Shown here piece by piece: positions 15,305-23,498 of a stretch of 29,681 bases of DNA; positions within the stretch are counted from its first letter, which is position 1, and every line of letters begins with the position of its first letter. Origin of the DNA: an uncultured Oscillospiraceae bacterium (lineage in GTDB: Bacteria > Bacillota > Clostridia > Oscillospirales > Ruminococcaceae); assembly GCA_910587135.1 (NCBI GenBank), contig CAJULF010000032.1, positions 1 to 29,681 on the forward strand, given 5' to 3'. The translations under genes and the position numbers were made by a program. The notes beneath the pieces are model-generated. The model was given only the letters and a program-made list of their open reading frames with translations, was not told where the DNA came from and ran no database searches.

Positions 15305-15322
15305 TGCGTGAAAATCCACGCA
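15305..15322 (-). terminator. Probable terminator of the WGR-domain gene
   Basis: Read on the minus strand, TGCGTG and CACGCA pair around six bases, followed by AATTTTGTC. It begins 23 bases past the stop at 15345. A separate 13-base palindrome, GGCAAATTTTGCC, lies near 15274-15286. Confidence 0.45.
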
Positions 15323-15344
15323 CAAATCTTGTTAAGACATGTTC

Positions 15345-16094
15345 TTAATTGGCCGGTTTGTCTTTTTCGCTGCAGTTTTCCTGTTCAAAGCGCATCAAAT
15401 CGGCGCGCATTTTCGCAATATAAGGGGAATTATCCGTATTGTAAACCAGTCTGTTCAACCTCTCCCATCGCTCCAGCGACCGAAACGCCAGCTCGCGCAG
15501 CGCCTTGTCCGACTCTCCCGTTATTTTTATCTGCCCCAACGTCACGGCGATTACCACCTGATCGTTCATTAGAACGATACCGTTATCCTCCTCGCGCTTT
15601 TTCAGCTCATTGTCGGAGATATCCGGGTCGGGCGGCAGATACTCCATCTCCCAGGCTTCTTCTATAAGTCTTCGCGGAAAATCCGTGAAATCCAGCGAGG
15701 GCTTGTAGTTTTCCTGCAACACCCACAGTGCGTCGCTGCCCTCGTCGCTTCCGAACGGAGTTTCTTCATCGCCGCAGTCGAAATACATTTCGTCGGAAAA
15801 ATATTCCCGAAACAGCGGGTGACTGGTCAGCGGATGAGGACCGTAATCCTCGGTGTCCTTGTAGACAAGCAGACAGGGGTCAAAATCCTTAAGCTCGCGA
15901 TAGCCGTTGCGCATTTTGGAATCTGCCTGCTTTTTAGCCTCTTTTTCGGCTGCCTGCGCGTCTTCAAGCTCCGTGAGCTGCCATCGTCCGTTTGTGTCCG
16001 TTTTTCCCCAGTTTGTAAGGATATATTCCCTCCATGTTTCCACCCGCCAGAATTTGTCGGAATATCCGTCCTTAAAGCGAAGCGCTTTTTGCAT
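15345..16094 (-). CDS. WGR-domain protein of unknown function
   Basis: A 249-residue soluble protein. Residues about 1-70 look like a WGR domain, a small nucleic-acid-binding fold named for its Trp-Gly-Arg core: FRFKD-like start, KFWRVETW, TNWGKTDTNGRW, then an Ala/Glu/Lys-rich helix ending in MRNGYRE. The core here is WGK rather than WGR. The remaining 180 residues are acidic, rich in aromatic residues and prolines (LPPDPDISDNELKKREEDN region), and match nothing I recognise. In eukaryotes WGR domains occur in PARP proteins and read DNA ends; in bacteria they are mostly uncharacterised. ATG at 16094 follows AAAGGAG. The gene lies 254 bases past the azl operon and is probably transcribed separately from malQ as well. 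Confidence 0.7.
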   Translation of the reverse strand: MQKALRFKDGYSDKFWRVETWREYILTNWGKTDTNGRWQLTELEDAQAAEKEAKKQADSKMRNGYRELKDFDPCLLVYKDTEDYGPHPLTSHPLFREYFSDEMYFDCGDEETPFGSDEGSDALWVLQENYKPSLDFTDFPRRLIEEAWEMEYLPPDPDISDNELKKREEDNGIVLMNDQVVIAVTLGQIKITGESDKALRELAFRSLERWERLNRLVYNTDNSPYIAKMRADLMRFEQENCSEKDKPAN

Positions 16095-16285
16095 TATTCA
16101 CATCTCCTTTATTCTCCAACCGCCTTTTAGGCGGCTTTTCCGTGCCATAATACTAATTTACAATCTCCGTACAGACATCTTTGCAAATATCCCACGCATA
16201 TTGTTTCGTCAAAGCTCCTTGTACTATGCGCGGCATTTCCGCAAATCTCGTCTATACTCCGATTGAAATCAGTATAATTTTTACT

Positions 16286-16337
16286 CGGCTCTTTCTGCAA
16301 AAAGCCGTGCGTGAGTGCAGTGATCCGAACGGCTCTT
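16286..16337 (-). terminator. Possible terminator of the comM-azl operon
   Basis: On the minus strand AAGAGCCG (16337-16330) can pair with CGGCTTTT (16307-16300) over a 22-base loop and runs into TTTTT. An alternative local hairpin CGGCT/AGCCG spans 16307-16286. It begins 11 bases past the small membrane protein's stop. Confidence 0.35.
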
Positions 16338-16348
16338 GCCGCCGAATA

Positions 16349-16552
16349 TCATTTTCTTCCGAACTTCCATATCTCCAGCTTTACAAAACCGAAGCCCAGA
16401 AGCGCAAGCCCCACGAGCTGCACTGCTCCGATAATTCGTATCGCCGTATCGGGAAAGCCGAGTCCCGCGATATTGTTTACTGTCATTGCAACGGTCAGCA
16501 GACCGTTTATAATAAGCCCCGCCGCCCATATTCTTGTCCAAAGCTTTTTCAT
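16349..16552 (-). CDS. Small two-helix membrane protein
   Basis: A 67-residue protein with two predicted membrane helices (about 7-29 and 37-60) and Lys/Arg-rich ends (MKKLWTR and KLEIWKFGRK). The start ATG at 16552 has GGAGGG 5 bases upstream, and it follows azlD by only 12 bases, so it is the last gene of the comM-azlC-azlD operon. No named family is recognised. It may be an accessory subunit of the amino-acid exporter or an unrelated passenger. The good ribosome site and hydrophobic pattern make it a likely real gene. Confidence 0.7.
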   Translation of the reverse strand: MKKLWTRIWAAGLIINGLLTVAMTVNNIAGLGFPDTAIRIIGAVQLVGLALLGFGFVKLEIWKFGRK

Positions 16553-16564
16553 TTTGCCCTCCGT

Positions 16565-16891
16565 TCAGAATACAAATGTCACCAACAGCATATATGCCGC
16601 CGTTCCCGCTGCTATCGACAGCAGCATATTCCGCTTCCATAAATGCAGCCCCACGATCACTGCCAGCGCGATAAGCTCGGGCAGTCCGTGAGCTCTCGCA
16701 AGCGGGTCAACGTCCTTGAAGCAGTATATAACCAGCATTCCCAAAGCCGCCCCGGGAAGCGCCTTTCCGAGATATTGAACGTACTTCGGAGTATCCTTGC
16801 CCGCGGGGAAGACCAGAAACGGAGTGAACCGCGTCAGCATGGTTCCCAGAACCACCATTGCTATGGTAATTATCAACTGTAGCTCCGTCAT
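16565..16891 (-). CDS. azlD: AzlD-type branched-chain amino acid exporter subunit
   Basis: A 108-residue membrane protein with three to four hydrophobic segments and the AzlD pattern: TRFTPFLVFP near the N-terminus, then VQYLGKALPGAALGMLVIYCFKD. AzlD is the small partner of AzlC in exporting branched-chain amino acids and some analogues. Length matches the family (about 105-110). Its ATG overlaps the azlC stop by 4 bases (ATGA), so the two are translationally coupled, as usual for this pair. Confidence 0.9.
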   Translation of the reverse strand: MTELQLIITIAMVVLGTMLTRFTPFLVFPAGKDTPKYVQYLGKALPGAALGMLVIYCFKDVDPLARAHGLPELIALAVIVGLHLWKRNMLLSIAAGTAAYMLLVTFVF

Positions 16892-17598
16892 TTCTCCGCC
16901 CCCTTTTCTATGGGCTTTTTCAGCAGGGTGAGAACAAGCAGGATAACCGCCATTGACGGTATTATAAAATTATCGCTGCCGAATATCAGCAGGCAAACCA
17001 GAGAACCGCCCAGTCCGATAAGAGAACTGTAATGCTGCTTTTCCTTAAGCCAGTTGTCCAGAAAAATGACCACCAGCAGCGCTGTCATGACAAATTCAAG
17101 CCCCTCAAGCTCAAAGGGTATCAGCGAGCCGACAAGCGCCCCGACAGTTGCACCCGTGACCCAGTAAATATGATTGAGCAGCGTCACGAAGAAACGAAAC
17201 CACCCTTGGTTTATGTCCTCGGGGACATCTGCGGCGCAGTTTATAGAAAAGCTCTCGTCGCACATTCCGAAAATTAGATACCACCGCTTTTTTATGTCGA
17301 CCTCGCGGTATTTCTCCAGCATGGATATTCCGTAGAACAAATGCCGCGCATTCACCATTATTGTCAAAAGCAGCGCGTTCAGCGGGTCGAAAATCCCCGT
17401 CAGCAGATTTACCGCCACAAATTCCATAGAGCCCGCAAACACCAGCAGTGCCATTATTATCGGGTAAAACGCCGACAGACCCTCCGTCCGCGCGAAAATG
17501 CCGTAGGCAGTCCCCAGAAACAAAAAACCTGCCATTATCGGCAGCGTATAGGGAAACGCCGCTTTCAGAGCCTTTATTTTGCTTTTGTTTTCCTTCAT
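16888..17598 (-). CDS. azlC: AzlC family branched-chain amino acid permease
   Basis: A 236-residue integral membrane protein with about eight hydrophobic segments. The AzlC pattern includes PYTLPIMAGFLFLGTAYG, VFAGSMEFVAVNLL, and NARHLFYGISML followed by GMCDESFSI. It forms the main subunit of the AzlCD exporter. The start is taken as ATG at 17598, one base after the comM stop; a TTG at 17625 would also be in frame and would overlap comM by 26 bases. Neither has a strong ribosome site, which fits translational coupling to comM. Order on the minus strand is comM, azlC, azlD, then the small membrane protein. Confidence 0.9.
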   Translation of the reverse strand: MKENKSKIKALKAAFPYTLPIMAGFLFLGTAYGIFARTEGLSAFYPIIMALLVFAGSMEFVAVNLLTGIFDPLNALLLTIMVNARHLFYGISMLEKYREVDIKKRWYLIFGMCDESFSINCAADVPEDINQGWFRFFVTLLNHIYWVTGATVGALVGSLIPFELEGLEFVMTALLVVIFLDNWLKEKQHYSSLIGLGGSLVCLLIFGSDNFIIPSMAVILLVLTLLKKPIEKGAEK

Positions 17599-17599
17599 A

Positions 17600-19126
17600 T
17601 CATCTGTTCCAGTATTTTCTGTCAAGGCTTCGGAAGCTTATTGCCTGCGAAATATGCGCTTTCTGTATCACTTCGCTGCCCGCGAGATCGGCGCAGGTGC
17701 GGGATACCTTCAATATACGGTCGTAGGCTCTCGCCGAAAGCCCCAGCTTCTCAAACGCCGCTTTTAACATCTGCTCCGCGTCGGGAGCAAGGCAGCAAAC
17801 CTCGGCTATGATATCAGCGGTAATGCCGCTGTTGCTTTTTATTTTTGTACCCTCAAAGCGCTTCGCCTGAATATCCCGCGCCCGCTGCACCCGCTCCGCT
17901 ATCTGCACGGAGCTTTCCTGGGGAACGCGGCTGCTGAGATCGCCGTACTCCACAGGCTTTACCTCTATCTGGATATCTATGCGGTCCAGAACGGGCTGGG
18001 ATATCTTGTTGAGATATGCCGAAACCATTTTGGGCGTGCAGGTGCATTTTTTCAGGGGATTTCCGAAATTTCCGCAGGGGCAGGGATTCATTGCCGCTAC
18101 CAGCATAACGTCGCAGGGATAATTCACTGAGCCGCTTGCCCGCGAAATAGTTATTTCACCGTTTTCCAGCGGCTGCCGCAGCGCTTCGAGAACGCGCCTG
18201 TCGAACTCGGGCAGCTCGTCTAAGAACAATACCCCGTTATGCGCGAGCGATATCTCCCCGGGCTTTGGTATGTTGCCGCCGCCCACCAGCCCGACGCCGC
18301 TTGCGGTATGGCTTACCGCGCGGAACGGGCGTGATGTCACAAGCGGGGCGTTTGGGTTGATTATCCCTGCCACGGAGTGTATCTGTGTGGTTTCTATGCT
18401 CTCAGCAAAGGTTATTTTGGGAAGTATGGAGGGAATGCGCTTTGCCAGCATTGATTTTCCCGACCCGGGCGGACCGAGCATAAGAATATTGTGAGAGCCT
18501 GCCGCGGCTACCTCTATGGCGGATTTTGCGGAGCTTTGCCCCATAACCTCCGCGAAATCCTCAAAGTATTTTTCAAAGTTATCGGATGGTATGTAGCGCG
18601 GCTCGGGAGCAAGCCCCGCGCCCGTTTTCAGAAAATCCGTTATTTGCGTGATATGCTCCGCGCCGTATACTTCTATGCCGTCCGCCACGGAAGCCTCCCG
18701 CGCGTTTGCCTTGGGCAGAAATATCCGCTTTATGCCGTGACGGGCGGCGGTGAGGGTCATGGAGAGCGCTCCGTTCACCGAAGCGAGCGCTCCGTTCAGG
18801 GAAAGCTCTCCGATAAACGCGCAGTCGTCAAGCTCCGCGCCGATTATTCCGCCCAGCTTCATAAGCGCTGCGATGATGGGGAGATCAAACATTGAGCCGA
18901 TTTTTTTCACGCTTGCGGGCGCAAGATTTACAGTGACCTTTCCGTTAAGCAGCTTTAGGTTAAGCTGCCCCAGAACGGCGCGGATACGCGCTTTGCTCTC
19001 CTGCACGGCGATATCCGGCATACCGACTATATCAAAAGCGGGCTGACCCGTGGTAATGCTTGCCTCCACGGTAACGGGAAAGGCGTTTAGCCCGAACAGT
19101 CCGACGCTGTTTACCTGACTGAACAT
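17600..19126 (-). CDS. comM: ComM/YifB family Mg-chelatase-like ATPase
   Basis: A 508-residue AAA+ protein of the ComM/YifB family. In naturally competent bacteria ComM is a helicase that aids branch migration during uptake recombination. The N-terminal domain (about 1-190) is the Lon-protease-like fold seen in this family (FDIVGMPDIAVQESK, VNLAPASVKKIGSMFDLP). The Mg-chelatase AAA+ domain has Walker A GPPGSGKS at about 218-225 and Walker B GVLFLDELPEF. Four cysteines in CPCG and CTC (MNPCPCGN) are family-typical, and the C-terminal domain ends with SARAYDRILKVSRTCADL. The start is uncertain: AAAGGAG is 1 base from the ATG at 19138 and 13 bases from the ATG at 19126, so 19126 is preferred. 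It leads the operon with azlCD. Confidence 0.92.
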   Translation of the reverse strand: MFSQVNSVGLFGLNAFPVTVEASITTGQPAFDIVGMPDIAVQESKARIRAVLGQLNLKLLNGKVTVNLAPASVKKIGSMFDLPIIAALMKLGGIIGAELDDCAFIGELSLNGALASVNGALSMTLTAARHGIKRIFLPKANAREASVADGIEVYGAEHITQITDFLKTGAGLAPEPRYIPSDNFEKYFEDFAEVMGQSSAKSAIEVAAAGSHNILMLGPPGSGKSMLAKRIPSILPKITFAESIETTQIHSVAGIINPNAPLVTSRPFRAVSHTASGVGLVGGGNIPKPGEISLAHNGVLFLDELPEFDRRVLEALRQPLENGEITISRASGSVNYPCDVMLVAAMNPCPCGNFGNPLKKCTCTPKMVSAYLNKISQPVLDRIDIQIEVKPVEYGDLSSRVPQESSVQIAERVQRARDIQAKRFEGTKIKSNSGITADIIAEVCCLAPDAEQMLKAAFEKLGLSARAYDRILKVSRTCADLAGSEVIQKAHISQAISFRSLDRKYWNR

Positions 19127-19168
19127 TGTTATAATCATGCTCCTTTCAAGTTGTGTGTTGTATGAAAA

Positions 19169-19360
19169 CAGCCTGTATATATAAGGTTGACCTGAGGCTG
19201 ATTATTTAAAAAATTTCAAAATTTCCGGCAGTCATACTCCGTGCTGCTGCGCAGCACTCCGCATGCCTGCCGGAAACCGTACACATTTGCCGTTCGGCAA
19301 ATGTGTACTTTTTGAAATTTCATGCGCAGACTTTGCGTTGCCAATAGGCTCTTCCAGGAA
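19169..19360 (-). repeat. Structured dispersed repeat, copy B
   Basis: Inverted relative to copy A. Helices on the plus strand: end hairpin CAGCCT (19169-19174) with AGGCTG (19195-19200); outer AAATTTCAAAA (19211-19221) with TTTTGAAATTT (19310-19320); middle TTTCCGGCAG (19222-19231) with CTGCCGGAAA (19267-19276); hairpin GTGCTGC (19241-19247) with GCAGCAC (19251-19257); arm 1 GTACACATTTGCCG (19279-19292) with CGGCAAATGTGTAC (19295-19308). All are perfect. The outer helix is identical to copy A while the arms differ in sequence and keep pairing. Confidence 0.85.
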
Positions 19361-19535
19361 ACCGCGGGGAAAATATATATCTAAAATTTACCCCTTATTT
19401 TATATTTTACCACAACTTGCCAGAAAAAACAATATATTGAGCGAAAATATTTGTTAAAACGACGATTGAAAGCGGTAAAAACACTTCTGACCAATGCTTT
19501 TTTCACAATTTTCACAATACTTTTGTTTTTTATGG

Positions 19536-19564
19536 TTGAAATAAGAAAAGTATTATGTTATAAT
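19536..19564 (+). promoter_or_regulatory. Sigma-A promoter of rlmB
   Basis: TTGAAA (19536-19541) and TATAAT (19559-19564) have a 17-base spacer with TGT before the -10 (extended). It lies 42 bases upstream of the rlmB ATG and probably drives the following plus-strand genes too. Confidence 0.8.
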
Positions 19565-19606
19565 AAATAATGTATGATTGAAAATATACCCTGAAAAGGA
19601 ACTGAT

Positions 19607-20341
19607 ATGGAAAAGGAAAATGACATAAGGCTTATTTACGGGCGGAACGCCGTGACGGAAGCGCTCAATTCCGAGCAGGAGATTGATACGCTGTTCGTGC
19701 TGAAGGGCGCTTCTCTGGGAAAGCTGATAGCGCTTGCCAAGCGTCGCGGAGCCGTTGTTAAGGAAGTAAGCGCCGAAAAACTTAATGCGCTTTGCGGCAC
19801 CGAAAAACACGGCGGTGCGGCGGCGGAGCTTGCGGCATGCTCATACTCTACAATAAAGGATATCCTGGAGGTGTCTAAACAAAAGGGAAAACCGCCGTTT
19901 ATCATTATCGCGGACGAGATAGCCGACCCGCACAATCTCGGGGCGATTATCCGCACAGCCGAGGCGGCGGGCGCGGACGGGGTGATTATTCCCAAACGCC
20001 GCAGCGCTTCCCTTAACGCTACGGTGTACAAGACCTCCGCCGGCGCGGCAGCGTGGCTGAAAGTAGCGCGCGTTGCGAACCTTGCTGACACCATAAGACG
20101 GCTGAAGGAGGAAAATATCTGGGTTTACGGCATGGAGGCGGACGGTACGCCTTACGACAAGGCGGAGTTTTCGGGCGGTGTCGCGCTGGTGGTAGGCTCG
20201 GAGGGCTTCGGTCTCGGTCGGCTGGTGAGAGAAAGCTGCGACATGACGCTTTCTCTGCCTATGATGGGTAAGGTCAACTCCCTTAACGCCTCGGTATCCG
20301 CGGGTATCTTGATGTATGAGGTCGTTAAATACAGGAAATAA
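19607..20341 (+). CDS. rlmB: 23S rRNA (guanosine-2'-O)-methyltransferase, SpoU/TrmH family
   Basis: A 244-residue SPOUT methyltransferase. The N-terminal RNA-binding domain starts with IYGRNAVTEAL (about 10-20). The catalytic domain has the three SpoU motifs: motif 1 ADEIADPHNLGAIIRTAEAAG region (about 105-125), motif 2 VVGSEGFGL and motif 3 SLPMMGKVNSLNASVSAGI near the C-terminus, which form the trefoil knot. RlmB methylates G2251 of 23S rRNA in E. coli; a tRNA-directed TrmH paralogue cannot be ruled out, but the N-terminal domain favours RlmB. ATG at 19607 follows AAAAGGA. The usual clostridial neighbours (cysS, mini-ribonuclease III) are not present. Confidence 0.9.
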   Translation: MEKENDIRLIYGRNAVTEALNSEQEIDTLFVLKGASLGKLIALAKRRGAVVKEVSAEKLNALCGTEKHGGAAAELAACSYSTIKDILEVSKQKGKPPFIIIADEIADPHNLGAIIRTAEAAGADGVIIPKRRSASLNATVYKTSAGAAAWLKVARVANLADTIRRLKEENIWVYGMEADGTPYDKAEFSGGVALVVGSEGFGLGRLVRESCDMTLSLPMMGKVNSLNASVSAGILMYEVVKYRK

Positions 20342-20405
20342 TACTTCGCGCGAATTCGAATTAAGTTTGCCCGTGTGGAAATTTTTTTGAGATCAGGAGA
20401 TTAAA

Positions 20406-23400
20406 ATGGCTGATGATAAGTACAGTATAGATGATATTCTGGCGGAGGTCGATACCAAAAGGGACGGCTCCGAAGAAGCCGGCGGATACGACGGCAGTAT
20501 AACCGATATTATCGGGGGAAGCGAGCTTGACGACGCTATACGCTCCGTAGACAAAATGCGGGGAACGCCCTCGCCGCGGAGAAAGCTCAAAAAAGGAGCT
20601 TCCGCGGATCTGGCGGCAATAAGAGCGCAGGAGCAGGAGCGCAGACGTCTGGAGCAGCAGCGCCGCGAAGCCGAGCAGCTTAACGAGCGCCTTGCCGCGC
20701 GGCAGCGCACCGAGCGTGAAAGCCAGATGCGGCTTGCCGCTGAGATCAGCGCCGCAGCGGATAAAATAACAGAAAGTGACGTACACGAATCGGGATATTA
20801 TTCCGAGATGTCGTCCCCTTATGATACCGCGGAGCTGTTCAAGGAAAACGACACTGTCAGCAGCGGCGATACCGCGGAGGTAAAGGTTTTCGGTGATATA
20901 AGAACTCCCGAAAGCGATGCTGACGTTAAGGTTTTCGGGCAGGAGGAGATCGTTTTTCACGATGTCCCCACCGAAACTATGCAGATACGCAAACAAAAGC
21001 GGCTTGAGGAATTCAACCGTGCTTTACTTCAGGCGGATATGGAGGCGGAAACTCCCGACGATCTGCTGGATTCCATCAATCCGCTTGATTCCCGCGCCAA
21101 GGCGGCGGAAGCGCTGAACGGAAATGTCCGCGAAACCACCGATACTCTGGCGGTTGCGGGAAATGATTTGAAGCGTATAGCGGGCGGCGAGGCTAAAGTC
21201 AAGGAGTATTCTCCCGTTACCAGCCGCAGGCGCGCGGACGATGTGCTGTTTTCCGCAGCGGGGCGGCAGTCCGATGGTTCCCCGAAAACCGGAGAGGATT
21301 TTGTGGAATCCCTTAACAGGCAGGTTCAGGAGCAGCGCGAAAAGAACCGCGACAACGAGAACACATATAATATAGACAAGATGACCGAGGCAGAAAAGCA
21401 ACTCTCAGAACCGCTTAACATCGACCTCGACAAAAAGCTGATCGACACCGGCATCATAAACGCCGCCGAAAACGAGGCGGACAGCGCATCCGACCCCGTG
21501 GAGCAGGTTCGCAGGGCGGACGAACTGGCACAGAAGAAAAAGCGCAGACTGTCGGGATTTATCCTTGAGGATATCGGTGATGAGGCGGATTCCGCCGCGG
21601 ACAGCGACTATGATGAGGATGAAGACGAGGAAGAAGAGGAAATCGACCTCGATGACGAGAATGTGATCGCCGACAGGTTGGAGCGCGCTTCAAAGGGTCT
21701 GTTGGGACGGCTTGTAATTCTGGGGCTGTTGCTGGCTGTGGCACTGTTTATCGCCATTACCAATCAGTTTAAGATAGGGATGGGCGCTGTAACTGACCTT
21801 GTCAGCAAGATCACTCACCCCGATTATTACCTTTATTCCTACCTTATTATAGGTATACTCAGCTTTACCGCCTGCTCAAGCGTTATATCAAACGGCTTCT
21901 CGCGGCTTGTGAAGCTGCGCCCCGACGGGGACACGCTCTGTGCGCTTGCGCATATCACCGCTATCGCCTCGATAATTCCTTACCTTGCGCAAGTGGAGTA
22001 TATTCAGCGCGAACGCTCCCATATCTATCTTGTGGTATCGCTTACGGCGCTTTGCTTCAACACCGTATCAAAGCTGTTTACAGTAATGGGAGCGCGCAGA
22101 AATTTCAGCTTTACCTCCGGCGACAGGGCAAAATATTTTGTTCAGAACTGCGACAGCGAGGGCGCTCATCAGTTGGCGCGCAGCGCGGTGGCGGGTATTC
22201 CCGCGGTCGCTTCCATGCGGAAGACCGAGCTGCTTTGCGATTTTATAATCTCCACCTACTGCGAGGACGTTTCCGACAGGATAGCCCGCGCGGCTGCGCC
22301 AATAACACTGTGCGCCGCGATAGGAGGCGGTCTGTTTGCGTATTTCATGGGCGAGAGCCAGTATGTTATGAATAACGTTTCGTGGGCGGCAACCGTTGTA
22401 AGCGGCATTTTCTCTATCGGAGCGGCGTTTACGGGCTCTCTGATAGTAACTCTCCCCATGCTTTCCGCTTCAAAAAAAATGACCGCCAAAAACTGCGCGA
22501 TACTCGGATACGGAGCGGTCGAGGAATTCAGTGAGACCAACGCGGTGCTGGTAGACGCGAAAACTCTTTTCCCCGCAAATTCCGTAAAGGTAAACAATAT
22601 CTGGAACTATAACAAACACAAAAAGAGCAGCTCGCCCAAGGTACAGCTTGATGAGGCTATAATCTATGCCGCAAGCCTTGCGGTGGCTGCGGACAGCGTA
22701 ATGGCGGACGCTTTCTTCGGAATGCTCAACTACAAGCAGCAGCTTCTGAAAAGCGTAAGCAACTGCGTGTACGAAAGCAATCTCGGCGTTCTTGGCTGGA
22801 TAGACCGCAGACGCGTGCTGATCGGAAACCGCGAGCATATGAAGTCCCATGAAATAATTGTTCCGGATATGAAAAAGGTGAAGGCTGCCAACAAGAACGA
22901 CGACGAAGTCATTTATCTCGCGGTTGGCGGCGAGGTCATACTGCTGTTTTTTGTGGAGCTTACCGCTAATAATCAGGTCAAGCAGAATGTGGAAAAGCTG
23001 TCGAAAAACGGCGTGAGCATAGTTATAAAGACGGTCGACGGCATGGTCACCGATTCGGTAATAGCCGAGCTTTTCAATATAGACGCGGAGCAGGTAAGGG
23101 TCATTCCTTTTGAGCAGCACGACAACTTCAATGAAAACACCAAGTTTATACCCAAGGGCAGCGCGGCGGTGTCATGCGACGGCACGTTTACTTCTTTTGC
23201 CGCCGCCGTAAACGGCGCTAAATCCCTGAGCAGCAGGATAGGCATGGGCTGCATAATGCAGATAGCGGGCAGCGGTCTGGGAATACTTCTGGCGCTGATA
23301 TTCGTGCTGTTTACAAATTATTCCATGTTCAACTGCTTCTTTATCCTGCTGTATAATCTTGCGTGGGTCATCATTACGATAGCAGCACAGGCGTTCAGGC

Positions 23401-23408
23401 GGATGTGA
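20406..23408 (+). CDS. Large membrane protein resembling a decayed P-type ATPase
   Basis: A 1000-residue protein. The N-terminal 430 residues are soluble and charged: a predicted coiled coil (about 70-118), two VKVFG repeats, and a very acidic run (about 399-420). Then come membrane segments near 436-458, 474-497, 511-530, 538-562, 630-648 and 658-686, and two at the C-terminus. The layout after residue 430 follows a P-type ATPase, including the SDRIARAAAPITL helix start before the phosphorylation region, an N-domain-like GWIDRRRVLIGNREHM (IGNR at 806-809) and a P-domain-like segment. The catalytic motifs are lost: DKTGT reads VDAKTLF (Asp717), TGDN reads KTVDG (875-879), GDGxND reads SCDGTFTSF (923-931), and no TGES is present. 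It is therefore probably a non-pumping membrane scaffold or sensor, though that is inference. ATG follows AGGAG by 7 bases. Confidence 0.75.
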   Translation: MADDKYSIDDILAEVDTKRDGSEEAGGYDGSITDIIGGSELDDAIRSVDKMRGTPSPRRKLKKGASADLAAIRAQEQERRRLEQQRREAEQLNERLAARQRTERESQMRLAAEISAAADKITESDVHESGYYSEMSSPYDTAELFKENDTVSSGDTAEVKVFGDIRTPESDADVKVFGQEEIVFHDVPTETMQIRKQKRLEEFNRALLQADMEAETPDDLLDSINPLDSRAKAAEALNGNVRETTDTLAVAGNDLKRIAGGEAKVKEYSPVTSRRRADDVLFSAAGRQSDGSPKTGEDFVESLNRQVQEQREKNRDNENTYNIDKMTEAEKQLSEPLNIDLDKKLIDTGIINAAENEADSASDPVEQVRRADELAQKKKRRLSGFILEDIGDEADSAADSDYDEDEDEEEEEIDLDDENVIADRLERASKGLLGRLVILGLLLAVALFIAITNQFKIGMGAVTDLVSKITHPDYYLYSYLIIGILSFTACSSVISNGFSRLVKLRPDGDTLCALAHITAIASIIPYLAQVEYIQRERSHIYLVVSLTALCFNTVSKLFTVMGARRNFSFTSGDRAKYFVQNCDSEGAHQLARSAVAGIPAVASMRKTELLCDFIISTYCEDVSDRIARAAAPITLCAAIGGGLFAYFMGESQYVMNNVSWAATVVSGIFSIGAAFTGSLIVTLPMLSASKKMTAKNCAILGYGAVEEFSETNAVLVDAKTLFPANSVKVNNIWNYNKHKKSSSPKVQLDEAIIYAASLAVAADSVMADAFFGMLNYKQQLLKSVSNCVYESNLGVLGWIDRRRVLIGNREHMKSHEIIVPDMKKVKAANKNDDEVIYLAVGGEVILLFFVELTANNQVKQNVEKLSKNGVSIVIKTVDGMVTDSVIAELFNIDAEQVRVIPFEQHDNFNENTKFIPKGSAAVSCDGTFTSFAAAVNGAKSLSSRIGMGCIMQIAGSGLGILLALIFVLFTNYSMFNCFFILLYNLAWVIITIAAQAFRRM

Positions 23409-23498
23409 CAAGGCTTGAAGAATATATTTCATGCAATGCGGGTGTTAAGCTTTTTGCTTTGAATACCGTCCGAAACCCGAAGGGAGATTTTACCGGTT

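Larger units (their letters stand above)
19139..19606. other. Divergent intergenic region between comM and rlmB
   Basis: About 470 bases. It contains repeat copy B (19169-19360), an AT-rich stretch with no gene (19361-19535) and the rlmB promoter (19536-19564). No clear comM promoter was found; transcription of comM would have to start inside or next to the repeat. Confidence 0.6.
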
